Part shown: positions 47,101 through 57,404 of the stretch, one piece after another
Position numbering within the stretch: position 1 is the stretch's first letter
Layout: each line of letters begins with the position of its first letter
Assembly: GCF_905147365.1 (NCBI RefSeq)
Contig: NC_056412.1
Location: 13,012,001 to 13,076,000 of the forward strand
Reading direction: 5' to 3'
Source: Aricia agestis
Lineage: Eukaryota > Arthropoda > Insecta > Lepidoptera > Lycaenidae
DNA: 64,000 nt
Position numbers and translations under genes: made by a program
The notes under the pieces: model-generated
Databases searched by the model: none
What the model was told of the DNA's origin: nothing
Seen by the model: only the letters and a program-made list of their open reading frames with translations

Positions 47101-48170
47101 AAACCGCGGACGAACTGGCTAGGCTTGGGGTTGAGAGTCTCATATATGGCCCAGAACCAGTCTGTGGAATATCTCCCAGTACCACAAAGCAAGTGCTCGA
47201 GGAATGGGTTCGCAAACTGAGCAGGAAGCAATGGGTTGAGACCCCTGGCCTTGAACACTCTAAGGCACTTATTTCTGGCTTCAACAGGAAACTATCAGGA
47301 ATAGTGCTCACCATGGGTAGGAATAAATTAAGAATCCTTACCAGAAGCCTTACTGGGCACTGCAAGCTTAATAAGCACCTCAACAGAATAGGTGTTAGTA
47401 GCTCAATGACTTGCTATTCTGCGAGGAGGAGGATGAAACACCTATACACCTTCTCCTTGACTGCCCTGCTCTACTACAGAGCAGGAAACAGACACCTTGG
47501 TTGCTACGAATACACATCCGAGGAAATTCGTGGCACCAACCCCAACCACATCGTTCAATTTATGAGCAGCATTGGGTTGGGGACGGTACTCTAATGCGAA
47601 GGAGTCACAATAGATCCTCAGGGGTCGCAGTGACATCAGGGCTACTTGACCTGCCTTCAGGAAAAAAAATGTGCTTCAACCTCAGACTAAATTAAAAAGT
47701 CAAGGGAGCCCACGACCATTGTTTTAACCATGCTAGTTTAAAATCTAGACACTGTTTAACGCGCACGCCACTGATAAAAATCCCGCCTATCTTGGTATAC
47801 TTTTTGTTCGATCAGAAGTTACATATATCCAATATGTACTTACATATTAAATATCTAATTTGCTGATTTTAACAACCTATAATAAAGTATTAAGTTACTA
47901 ATCGTCTTATGAACAACAAGTAAAATATCAAAAATGAGAATCTTCAATCATACATTTTAGGTGAACAAGCAGATTGAAGCTAAAGCCAACGAGATCGAGG
48001 AGTTGTTTTCGACGTTAGAGAGCAAGCAGCAGCTGATTAACCGGTTGGAGAAGATTGTGCTAGAGTTGGAGGGGCAACAGCGGCGGTCGCAGGCGCAGCG
48101 CACGCGACACGAGGAGAAGATCGCCGTGCTGGAACACGAACTGGCCGAGGGAGCACGTAGAGAGAGGTGA
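38164..48170 (+). CDS. Coiled-coil protein, paralog 3 of 3 (complete model)
   Basis: Function unknown. Seventeen exons: 38164-38197, 39017-39144, 39585-39650, 40273-40377, 40456-40663, 40925-41055, 41155-41285, 41371-41482, 41707-41889, 41974-42089, 42193-42425, 42543-42679, 42771-42967, 43054-43165, 44765-44896, 45214-45300, 47961-48170 (TGA). The joined frame is 774 codons, 773 residues. Residues about 12-54 are basic and rich in Pro, Ala and Arg (exon 2). About 77-305 is the block shared with the paralogs ('NEFHQLKKELDLKQ', 'LQVFDTLRRLQERMQED', 'KVPEYFAELCFKAFTVRQ'). The rest is coiled coil ('ELNEKFEKAMASLEHEQE', 'LQNKICDLESK'). The acceptor of the 42771 exon has a poor pyrimidine tract and is the weakest junction. 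The end could also be read as a donor (AG|GTGATT), but the TGA gives an ending like that of the paralogs. The last intron (45301-47960) holds a LINE remnant. Confidence 0.8.
38292..38599. mobile_element. Large near-perfect palindrome in intron 1 of gene 3
   Basis: Outer ends AATTTGGCGCCCCTAGAGG and CCTCTAGGGGCGCCAAATT are exact complements. The arms stay paired for about 120 bp, including 'CATTGCACACATTGCACATA', around a central loop. Further 'AGGGGCGCCAAA' words follow to the right (38605-38655). Fold-back MITE, no gene. Confidence 0.8.
39175..39391 (+). repeat. Dispersed repeat copy in intron 2 of gene 3
   Basis: Near full-length member of the 'ATTATAAATGCGAAAGTTTG' family, ending GCGAGCGTCATCTAGTTA. 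Confidence 0.7.
39864..40002. mobile_element. Inverted-repeat element in intron 3 of gene 3
   Basis: Ends CATGGCCACAGTAGAAATGC and GCATTTCTACTGTGGCCATG are perfect complements extending to about 33 bp (CGAAAGTATAGAAA). The loop contains ordinary-looking sequence. Confidence 0.7.
43277..44173. mobile_element. Possible TIR element in intron of gene 3
   Basis: Left end TAAAGCCTGACCACAGAAAT and right end 'ATTTTGTTGGTCGGGCCTTA' are imperfect complements. The interior is AT-rich with no open frame. The rest of this intron (44174-44764) shows nothing definite; a 146-codon minus-strand frame (44195-44635) has no recognisable domain. Confidence 0.4.
44985..45028. repeat. 44-bp perfect palindrome
   Basis: Two 22-bp arms with no loop, centred on TCTAGA-type sequence (AATTGTGGGCCTTAAGACTA then complement). 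Located in the gene 3 intron between exons 44896 and 45214. Confidence 0.9.
45375..47700 (+). pseudogene. RNase H-bearing LINE (R1/LOA-like), decayed
   Basis: Non-LTR retrotransposon ORF2 remnant spread over three frames in the last intron of gene 3. In order: pre-RT region (about 45400-45730), RT ('KSYRPISLTAFMLKTMEKMV', 'LDIEGAFDKTS', 'GCPQGGVLSP'), thumb ('VKYLGVILDKGLTWNKHI'), RNase H ('IFSDSQAALKAL', 'VWVPGHSN') and a short C-terminal part to about 47690. The catalytic YxDD box reads YAHD (near 46297), so the first aspartate is lost. A 30-bp inverted duplication (46471-46500 versus 46506-46535) coincides with a frame change. The endonuclease region is absent. It cannot encode an active protein. 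Confidence 0.8.
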
Positions 48171-48197
48171 TTCAGAAGCTATTGTTGTGGTTCCGTG

Positions 48198-48365
48198 CTA
48201 ATATTATAAATGCGAAAGTGTCACGTGTCTGTCTGTTACCTCTTCACGCCCAAACCGTTGAACCGATTTTGCTGAGTATGGAGATACTTTGAGTCCCGGA
48301 AAATGATATTGGATACTTTTTAGCCCGGTTAAATGTACGGCAAGCAAAGTTGCGGACGTCATTAA
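48198..48365 (+). repeat. Dispersed repeat just after gene 3
   Basis: Shortened member of the 'ATTATAAATGCGAAAGTGT' family, 28 bp past the gene 3 stop. It may fall in the 3' untranslated region of gene 3. Confidence 0.65.
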
Positions 48366-48473
48366 CTCATATTATAATTATTTTAGCCGAGTAGACTTCC
48401 CTAACAAGAGAAAAAAATCACTAATCAGAAACCGGGTTCTAATTTCTATGGGATCTCAAAATACAGTAGATAT

Positions 48474-49024
48474 TGTTACGTGCTAGGGTTCGAGGATTTG
48501 GAGAGAAAGACCTGGTGACTCTCTTGAAGACTTTATTAACACTGCACTAAACACTAGGTCACAACACTTAGCACTAAGTCCAAACACTAATCACTAGGTC
48601 CAATCACTAAGCACTATCACTGTCCTAGGTCGTAGCCAAGTCGCAGGTTTCACTGGTTCACTCACTATTAATCACTTGTTGTCACTCCGAAATCGCCTTG
48701 ATGGTAGCTCGAAACGAACTGAATTGCCGGGCCTGCCTGCGGTTTTTTATATGGCGAGACGAATTCCAGAAAGTTCCCGATTCACATAAACAAGTAAACA
48801 ACCATGGGAACTTTCTAGGAGGCTCGAGCATGTACTACAATAAAAGTAAACAACTAAACACGTAAACAAAATGTTGGACTTTTCTAGAAGGTTCGAGTAT
48901 GTACTTGCGCACCTCATGCCATCTAGTATTGAGTAGGGGATTTATGTTGCCTGTGCTCCCTCGGTAAGTTTCGCTGGTTTGTCGCTAGATGGCACCACGT
49001 GTCCGTATACCATGTACCGTAACA
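48474..49024 (-). repeat. 3' LTR of the Gypsy-type element
   Basis: Runs TGTTACG... to ...CGTAACA, with the TG/CA ends of LTRs, about 551 bp. There is no second LTR in the window for comparison, so age cannot be judged. Confidence 0.75.
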
Positions 49025-51190
49025 CTACTCCCCTCTTAGAGATGCTCGTCCCGAGCATCATTGTTACTGCCATGGTATCGCGCCAGACGATCTATGTGTA
49101 CCACTTTGAATGTCCCTCTTGGTTACTTTTGAATCCTGTAAGTCACATCATTCAATCGGGTAACCACTTTGTATGGGCCGTCCCACTTGGTCTGCAACTT
49201 TGGAAATTTGCCTTTTCGGTGAGTTGGGTTATGCAGCCACACCAGTGACCCTTCTTCGAAGCCGCTCGTGTTCGAGTTCCGGTCGTATCTGGTCTTCATG
49301 CTCTCACTTGACTGTAACCCATTTTCCCAAACCATGGCGTGTATATAGCGCATCTTTTCCCTTAAATCGCAGACATAGTCTTGTACGGTCTTCGGTTCCT
49401 CCGGTGACCCTCCTGTCAAGAGGTCTACTGGTACTCGCAGTTCTCTACCGTAATTGACATACGCCGGGGTAGCTTTTATGCTCTCATGCTCGGCGGTACG
49501 GTACGACAGAAGGAAGAGCGGTATATACTTGTCCCAGTCCTTTTGTTTATCATCTACCAATTTCGCCAAATGCCTCTCAAGGGTCTGGTTAAATCTCTCA
49601 ACCATTCCATCAGACTGTGGATGGTACGCGGTGGTCCTCGTTTTATGCATTCCCAAAATTCTGCACACTTTCTGGAAGACCTGCGATTCGAAATTCCTGC
49701 CCTGATCAGAATGGATTTCTGGAGGCACACCAAACCGAGATATCACTTCTTCGACTAATTTAGAAGCGACTGTTGTAGCTTCTTGGTTTGGTATGGCGAA
49801 CACTTCGGGCCATTTGGTGAAGTAATCCATGACAACCATAAAATACTTGTTTCCTGATTCCGTTACAGGAAATGGCCCAGCTACGTCAACTGCAATTCGT
49901 TCCTACGGTTCGCCAACGTTATACAAGCGCAGGCTCCCACGGCTCCTTGTCTGTGGTCCCTTCACGGCAGCGCAAGTAGTGCATTTGCGGCACCAATCCT
50001 GTACATCGTCTCGACAATGCAACCAGTAGAATCGTTCTCGAACTTTTGTTAACGTCCTCTTGACACCTAGATGACCTCCTGATACGCCATCGTGCATTTC
50101 ACGGAGAACATCTGGTACTCTCGTTCTTGGGACAACTATCTGAAGATGGAACTCTCTGCCGTTGGTCTTCTCCCATTTCCGGTAGAGTATTCCGTTTTTA
50201 AGTATCAGACTGTCCCATTGCGCCCAGTACGCCTTAGTGACAGCGCCAGTGGGTGCAACCTCACTCCAGATTGGTTTTACATCACCCCGTTTCTTCCATG
50301 TGATGATGTGCCGAAGGTCGTCATCTCTCTCTTGAGCCTCCCTCATAGCATCATTCTCCCATGGACCCAAAGGACTTGTTCTCGTTAACTTTAATGTTAC
50401 TTCATTAGATTTCTGCTTAACACAATGTTTGCAGTCTTCTGAACACGGCCTTCGTGAAAGTGCGTCGGCATTCCCATGCGCCTTTCCGCTGCGGTATTCC
50501 GTCTTGAAGTCATAATACTCCTGGAGTTGTTCAATCCATCGAGCTACTTGGCCTTCTGGGTTCTTGAATTGCAGTAGCCACTTCAAGGCTGCGTGATCAG
50601 TTCGCAGTAAAAACTGTCTGCCGATGAGATATTTGCTGAAATGCTGTAGCGTCTTTACAACAGCCAAGAGTTCTCTTCTTGTTACACAGTAGTTTCTCTC
50701 TGGCTTAGATAAAGATTTGCTGAAATGTGCAATTACAACTTCTCTTTCGCCCTGTTTTTGAGATAACACCCCTCCAATGGCTGTGTTGCTTGCATCCGTG
50801 TCGACTATAGACTGACCTTCGGGTTGTGGATACCCCAGGATTGGTGTTTTACACAGATGTTTCTTCAGTTTTTGAAAAGAATCTTCAGAAGTCTCGTCCC
50901 AAATAAACTGTCGTTTATCTTCTGTCAGCCGATGAATTTCTCCCGGCTTGGCTATCGCTGAGAATCCCTTAATAAAACGCCTGTAGTAGGAGCATAGGCC
51001 GAGAAATGCCCGCACTTCGGTTTTGTTCTTAGGGGTTGGCCAATTTTGAACTGCTTCCAGTTTCTCCGGGTCCGTCTGGATTCCATCACTGGAGATGACA
51101 TGGCCGAGATAATTGACCTTACTCCTGAATAACCGACACTTTTTCGGATTCAACTTTAACTTGGCCCCCTCTATTTTGGCGAAAAAATAG
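48474..51190 (-). mobile_element. 5'-truncated Gypsy-type LTR retrotransposon
   Basis: Minus-strand element keeping only the 3' half of pol and the 3' LTR. The gag, protease and catalytic core of the reverse transcriptase, and the 5' LTR, are missing: homology stops near 51190. A purine-rich tract (AAGAGGGGAG) sits just inside the LTR, as expected. Old, immobile copy. Confidence 0.85.
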
Positions 51191-51216
51191 AGTTGCGGCC
51201 GGGTGCCCAACGGCAC
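49123..51216 (-). pseudogene. Gypsy-type pol fragment (RT end, RNase H, integrase)
   Basis: One reading frame from 51216 down to 49123, broken by a single in-frame stop at 49905-49903. The part before the stop (437 codons) holds the end of the RT ('LNPKKCRLFRSKVNYLGHV'), RNase H ('TDASNTAIGGVLSQKQGERE', 'RTDHAALKWLL') and the His/Cys zinc region of integrase ('GVSGGHLGVKRTL'...'CRKCTTCA'). After the stop comes the integrase core, with the first Asp in 'MDYFTKWPE' and the second in 'IHSDQGRNFES'. The first residues (51216 to about 51190) are not element-like. Not functional without the missing upstream domains. Confidence 0.85.
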
Positions 51217-51449
51217 ACCGGATTTTTCTGAATCTCTATAATACTCATTGCCGTGAAATTGCTGTTTGCTTTCAATACCTGATGATTACATTTTATCCCG
51301 CCAACTCAATTTTTTAAAACATTTTTTAAAATATTTGCTACGTTTGGACTGGCACCCCAGTAGAAATGTGTACTCCTTATCATATTAGTAAAAACGTGGT
51401 TTTTAGCGTGTACTCGATACATGCACAATTCTGCAGTGGGATCTTAGAC

Positions 51450-52368
51450 TATCTATCTATACTTATAAAATTACATGTCCTGACTGACTGACTGACTGAT
51501 TCATCATCGCTGAGCAAAAACTGTAAAAGTTACAGCCACGAAATTTGGTGCGTAGGGTTGTTTTATTAAGTAAACACCCACTAAGGAAGGAATTTTGAAA
51601 ATTTTACCCCGAAGGGGGTGAAATAACGGTTGAAAGTTTTAATGAAAGTCCGTCATTTCTTGAGTTAGAAACATGAAAATTTATTTACGGGTTACTGATT
51701 AAAAATGAATGAATAAGTATTTAAGCGTTTTTGGAAATTCTACCCCCAAGGGGGTGAAATTAGGGTTGAAAGTTTGAATGAAACTCCGTTATTTCTTGAG
51801 TTAGAAACATGAAATTTTTTGTTTGGGTTACTGATTAAAAATGATTGGATACGTGTTTAAGCGTTTCTGAAAATTCTACCCCCAAGGGGGTGAAATAGGG
51901 GTTGAAAGTTTAAATGTAAGTCCGTCATTTCCTAAGTTAGAAACATGAAAGTTTATTTTTGGACTGCTGATTAAAAATGAATGGATAGGTATTTAAGCGT
52001 TATTAGAAATTCTACCCCCAAGGGGGTGAAATTGGAGTTGAAAGTTTGAATAAAAGTACGTCATTTCTTGAGTTAGAAACATGAAACTTTATTTTTGTGC
52101 TACTGATTAAAAATGAATGGATACGTATTTAAGTGTTTCTGGTAATTCTACCCCCAAGGGGGTGAAATTGGGGTAGAAAGTTTCAATGAAAGTCCGTCAT
52201 TTCTTGAGTTAGAAACATGAAAGTTTATTGACGTTTGCGTTTGACGTTTGCTTAAATAGGGTCCATTTTTACCCTTTGTATAAGGAACCACAAAAAAAAG
52301 GGAGAAAACTATCCATCTTTGTTATTATACTATGTTAACGCGGATGAAGTCGCGGGCAACAGCTAGTT
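51450..52368. repeat. Lepidopteran repeat with a 136-bp tandem array
   Basis: Starts with GACTGACTGACTGACTGA and ends 'GAAGTCGCGGGCAACAGCTA'. Between about 51595 and 52230 a 136-bp unit repeats nearly five times; the marker TACCCC(C) is at 51605, 51741, 51877, 52013 and 52149, exactly 136 bp apart. Each unit contains 'CAAGGGGGTGAAAT' and 'TCATTTCTTGAGTTAGAAAC'. No coding frame is preserved across units. Confidence 0.85.
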
Positions 52369-52369
52369 A

Positions 52370-54107
52370 TACCATAAAATATAATATTATAATTTATAAG
52401 GAAACGATAAATTTACTGATCGAGATTGCAAAACTATCATAACATTTTTGATTTTCAGGAAATTCCTGTTCTTCTGATGTACTCGTACGTTTACCTAACT
52501 AAGCTGTGGATGCCAAACGATTTGAAAATAATTATAAAAAGAAAAAAAGAATACAAAATATTACACTAAAACTAATATTTTGTATGTTTTTTTGGTTAGT
52601 TTTATTTTAATAAAATATGAAAAATCGGTTTACACTCTGGATTTTTATTAAAACTTGCTTCTCCAACATACTGTTTTTAACCGACTCACAGTGTTTTAGA
52701 AGTCCCCAAAATCGGACATGACTAAGTTAACGCAATGAGTCAATGGTGTCTTATATTTCAAATGCAAGAGTAGAACTCCCGTGTGCGCATTTTACTTCAT
52801 TTTTGAGAAAATCAATTTTTAAATTAGTAATTTTTTGACTCCCTGAAAACGAAATTATTTTATTTAAATTAATTACGAGAGTTTGTAAACTTGTTACCCA
52901 GCTGATTAGATTAATCATTACGGGCGGATTCGACCAAACTGGAGTAAAATTTTACTCGAGTATAACTGTCTCCTAATCTAAGAGTAAGCTGGTTTTGCGT
53001 TTTTCCAACTTCTAATCCAAGAATGAGGTAATTACACGGGAGTAAATATTGACACGGGCTATTTTGGTGGAGTGATACAATATAATTCAAGGTTTCTTGA
53101 TAAAAATTAAGAAAAATTATCAAAATTTACTACTGTATTGTAATTGTATGGGTTAATAAATTTATTAATGATTCTTAAATAATTAATAGCAATGTTGGCC
53201 CAATACGACTTGATTGGGTTAGGTTAGATGGCTAAGGCGGGAGCGCAGCGCAGCGTAGCTCCCGCCTTAGCCATCGTGGTTATTTTTTTGTGAACCACCC
53301 AGAAATAGGAGCCCCGCGTAGCGTTGTTTTTTTTCTTTTTTTTTCTTTAGTAGCTTGTCAACCCCTAGAGTGCAATTCCTAAGCCAGAGGCTTAATTATT
53401 TTGCAATATGTCGGTAAGGAAACCTTTGTGCGCGAATCCGACTCGCTCTTTGCCGATTGTTTATTATTATTGTTTATAAACTGAGTTACCATTCACTGTG
53501 CCAAAGTTTAGTCCATGTTAAGTTAGCACTTGATGATTTTTATGTGTTCTTAATTATATGAGCATAACAGATTAAATTGGGTTTTATTTAGAATAAATGT
53601 TATTCCTAAAAGTAATTTAGGTGATGGTTTTCCTTTAAAAAGTTGTAGTATGTTTGTTGAACTAAGGAATTGTCAGATATACAATTTTAATAATAGTTAT
53701 TCGTTCAGTAAAACAGTTTTGCATATAACTTTAAATAGTATGCTGAATTCGCATTATTTAGGGTGCATAATTAGTGTGCAAGTCAGTATTTTTGGTGAAA
53801 CTTTCAAATATTTTGATCGAGAAAAGGGAATATACAGATATTGATTTAAATACATGCCTTTTATATATTAGATTAAATCATTTACTTTTTGTAACAAAAG
53901 TATTTTAACCGGAAACCTTAATTAATATTGTCTGTTTAAAGATAAAATGTTATAATATTATATATTTTGTCGTCCAAATACGAGTATCATTACTTAATTA
54001 CTCGTAAATAAGGACCATTGTTACCATAAATAATTATTTCTTTTAAGACTATTATTGAAATAATAGCCATTTATATTCATAAATATATTCAAAAACGGAT
54101 AATATCT
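52370..54107. other. AT-rich intergenic region with one strong hairpin
   Basis: No gene or repeat family recognised, apart from a hairpin with 18-bp perfect arms (GATGGCTAAGGCGGGAGC, 53227-53275) and a 13-bp loop in a locally GC-rich patch. Its flanks do not show a target duplication I can define. Confidence 0.5.
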
Positions 54108-54513
54108 CACACATGCAAATATGCACGAAAAATGGCCGAAATATGCACAAAATATGCACAATAAAGAGTTACTTTTTATTAAAAGTCAGGAGACCGCGAC
54201 GTTGCCGCTGTTCATGCGGTTGCGCGAACGAAGCGCGGACGGCCGCTCCCGCACCACCCCGCCGCCCGCGCCGCCGCCTAAAATTGACAACCCTAAGACA
54301 GTAGATGTCGGAGTTAACCTACTTCCCCTCCTTTTACTATGCTATTACGCTAAAAGACGGGCGGGCGCACGCGTCGGACGTCGGTAGACCGCCGCGTGCC
54401 ACGAATCCGCGAGCGGGCACCCGTCGCGTGCGCCCCTCTCATTTAGCGCTGCTAGTATAATATAAATTCTCGAGCGTGTACAGTTTTGTAACAAAAACTG
54501 TACACGCTTGAGT
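54108..54513. repeat. GC-rich repeat patch and a terminal hairpin
   Basis: Begins with ATATGCACAAAATATGCAC words, then a very GC-rich stretch (54200-54285), then a 20-bp match (54317-54336) to the end of the composite TIR element at 25927-31677. A palindrome with about 24-bp arms (CGTGTACAGTTTT..., about 54470-54513) ends exactly where the next LINE begins. The frames here are spurious. Confidence 0.45.
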
Positions 54514-55747
54514 GTAACTATAACCTCTCTCTTCTCGAAGATAATGGAATGCATTATCAATAGCCAGCTTCTTCGATACTTGGACGGCCAGGAATTGCTA
54601 AGCGACAAACAATACGGGTTCCGTAAGGGTCGCTCGGCTGGTGATCTCTTGGCACACCTGACTCATCGTTGGGCTCAGGCAATTGAGTCGAAGGGAGAGG
54701 CATTGGCTCTTAGTTTGGACATTGCAAAGGCCTTTGATCGGGTTTGGCATAAAGCGCTGCTATCAAAGCTTCCATCATACGGACTGCCCGAGAAATTATG
54801 TAAGTGGGTCACTAGTTTCTTAGCAGACAGAAGCATAAAGGTCGTAGTTGACGGCGAATGCTCGGAAACTCAGTCTGTTAATGCTGGTGTCCCTCAGGGT
54901 TGTGTGCTATCGCCTACTCTATTCATACTGCATATCGATGACATATTTCAAACCAACGGCATTCATTGCTATGCGGATGATAGTACAGGTGATGCTGTAT
55001 ATACTGGCTCCCCTAATATTTCTAGGCAAAATGTCACTGAGAGTCGAAACGAACTTGTGTCTAAGGTGGATAATTCATTGGAGAAGGTCTCTGAATGGGG
55101 TAGACGTAACTTAGTCCAAGTCAACCCCGCCAAGACACAAGTCTGCGCGTTCACCACTAAAAAGTCACCAATGGTCGTTTATGCTTGTTTCGAGGGCACA
55201 TCTTTAACCATCTCCCCTAGCATTGAGATACTTGGCGTCAACATATCGAGCGAAGTCCAGTTCCGATATCATCTTGAGGGTAAGGCCAAATTAGCCTCGA
55301 AGAAGCTTGGTGTTCTTAAGAGCGAGACAGTACTTCAGTCCGGACCAACAAATCTACAAGGCGCAGGTTCGGCCTCATATAGAATATTGTTCTCATCTCT
55401 GGGCAGGGGCGCCAAAATACCAACTGCTCCCTCTGGATCGTATCCAACGAAGGGCCGCTCGAATTGTTGACTGCCATAGTGTTTCAAACAGCTTGGACCC
55501 CCTGGAATTACGCCGAGATGTAGCTTCACTCTGCATCCTCTATCGGTTGTATCACGGGGAGTGCTCTGAGGAATTGTTCGGAATCATACCACCTGCAACT
55601 TTTCGCTATCGTCCCACGCGAAAAACATACCATCCTCATCACCTTGGTGAGTGGCAGTCTTCCACAGTGCGTTTTTCGCGTAACTTTCTGCCGCGCACTG
55701 TAAAACTCTCCTGCAAACCTTCAAGAAAAGAGCGTATTCCCTCTTAA
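54508..55747 (+). pseudogene. RT and C-terminal part of the Jockey-type ORF2
   Basis: Two overlapping frames: 54508-55470 (RT: 'QYGFRKGRSAGDLLAHL', 'LSLDIAKAFDRVWHKALL', 'AGVPQGCVLSPTLF', catalytic 'CYADDS') and 55307-55747 (C-terminal 'YKAQVRPHIEYCSHLWAGAP' region). A single shift separates them. The YADD aspartates are intact. The endonuclease and first RT blocks are missing. Confidence 0.85.
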
Positions 55748-55860
55748 AAGGCCGGCAACGCACCTGCAGCTCTTCTGATGTTGCGAGTGTCCATGGGCGA
55801 CGGTAGTTGCTTACCATCAGGTGACCCTTTTGCTCGTTTGCCCCTTTATTTAATAATAAT
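54515..55860 (+). mobile_element. 5'-truncated Jockey-type LINE with SINE-like 3' tail
   Basis: The insertion starts inside the RT fingers domain and runs to an AT-rich (AAT)n end at about 55860. The coding part is 54516-55747 with one frameshift near 55310. The 3' untranslated part (55745-55860) is the same 'AAAAGGCCGGCAACGCACCT' to 'CAGGTGACCC' tail found in the SINE-like copies at 2698-3018, 4371-4573, 10858-11173 and 33500-33698. Confidence 0.85.
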
Positions 55861-55889
55861 AATAATAAAAATAAACAGTTGTTATGTAG

Positions 55890-57400
55890 ATTACCATGGA
55901 TTATATTTTGGCAAAAAGACGTCAACGGAAAACAACATCGATTGCGAAAAGCGTGCGCAGCGCCCGCGCCGTGTGCCCGCCATCCGCCGCGCGTCTGCGC
56001 TGTCCAGCTAGGCTATTCTCTAAGGAACACGTTAAGGCTGTGCTCTCCGCTGTTATCACGGATGTCGCAGCCGTCACATCGTTCGCTGATACCACGGCTG
56101 TAGAATTCGTATTCTCTTAGCTCTATTAGCTCGTCGACGATGTCTCGGCTGCGGCTGTCGGCGAGGCTGCGGCTCAGATAGTGGACTCGACTATAGATAC
56201 ATTTTTGTCTTAGGAATTTTAGTTATTTTGTCCCGATAAACTCTATATTATTAGAACTTTTATAGTAATAATCATTTGTAGTACATATTTGAACCAATTC
56301 AAATAGACAAAATTATTAATGCATCGAAAAAATATCCAAAAAGTTGAAAGTACCAAGATATGAACCTCGTATCCATTGAGTTACTCGTCGCATAAAAAAA
56401 AACTCGCTTGGCCTTCTACACTTACGTATGTAAACAAAATATAAAGAATGTAAACAAAAGTGCAAACCAAGGGACATGAAATAGATGAAACTTCATTTAA
56501 ATACTTATAGCTTTAGTTTTGCTGTTTACAAAAAGAATTTCTACTAGCTACGCGATAAGAGTAGTGTACCTCGGCTCGAGTGACCCGCGCCAACCACTTG
56601 AAATATTTCGTGGAACATAATATTTCATAAACATTGAATAGTCTTTGTCTGAGATTCGTGAAAGTTGGATTCTTGTTTCGTAAATCAATGTGGTTTCGTA
56701 TAAGTGAATAAGTAATAATCTAAATGTGCTACGTAAAAATTAACTAATATTGAATACTTGGTATGTACCTAACTATGTACCCGCGTATGTTTAATGTTTT
56801 GTACTCAGTGTTCATACAAGCTCTAAGTTAAGTGTAAAAAAACTCGATAAAAACGCCGTTTAGTATGTAGAAGAAAGTTAGATACTAGAAAGATTTATAC
56901 AAAACGTGAATTTCAAGATTTTTGTGTGGAGTTACAATCCGGGACTCGGAAGTCGGGACTCGGGCTCTAGCGACTTTTTGAGGTAAGCCGTAAGAGTTAT
57001 TTTTATAGTGACTTAGCATTTGACTTTCGGTTTAAACGTAAAAAAAATTAAAACAGTGCATTAATTAGGGTGTACATTTCAGTAAATAAGTACAAAATCA
57101 TACAAAATCTTTGGCGACAGCCACGAAATAGTAGCTTTTCGTTTGACATTAAAAGTTGTAGGCGTTCGCCGAGGCTGTAATCGAAGCTGTAGGCTGTTGA
57201 GCTTAGAGAATACGAATTTCTTACATGAAATGTCAAAAAGTGATTCTATATCACTCCGCTTACAGCCGCGCGGCGCTAGTATCGAACAGCCTAGAAAACA
57301 TAAACAAGTGAATACCAATCTCGATCTCACGGCTGTAACAGCCGATGTAATTACGGCTGTTTTAATATTTGCTCTTAGAGAATAGCACTGCTGTGCCCAT
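55890..57400. other. Repeat-derived stretch with CTATTCTCTAAG ends
   Basis: Two related segments (about 56009-56121 and 57197-57387) share GGCTATTCTCTAAG / CTTAGAGAATA words and GGCTGTAA/CACGGCTGT runs in opposite orientation. They may be two MITE copies or the two ends of one element. Sequence between (56220-57050) is AT-rich with nothing recognised. Frames of 74-131 codons here lack domain signals. Confidence 0.35.
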
Positions 57401-57404
57401 ACTA

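Noticed and set aside
48166..48172. Possible splice donor (AG|GTGATT) at the end of gene 3
   Set aside because: TGA in the same place gives an ending like that of the paralogs, and no convincing following exon is seen before the LTR element; kept as an alternative only.
54113..54387. GC-rich frames of 63-88 codons resembling a proline/arginine-rich protein
   Set aside because: No splice context or domain, and the stretch contains a piece of a known repeat end (54317-54336).
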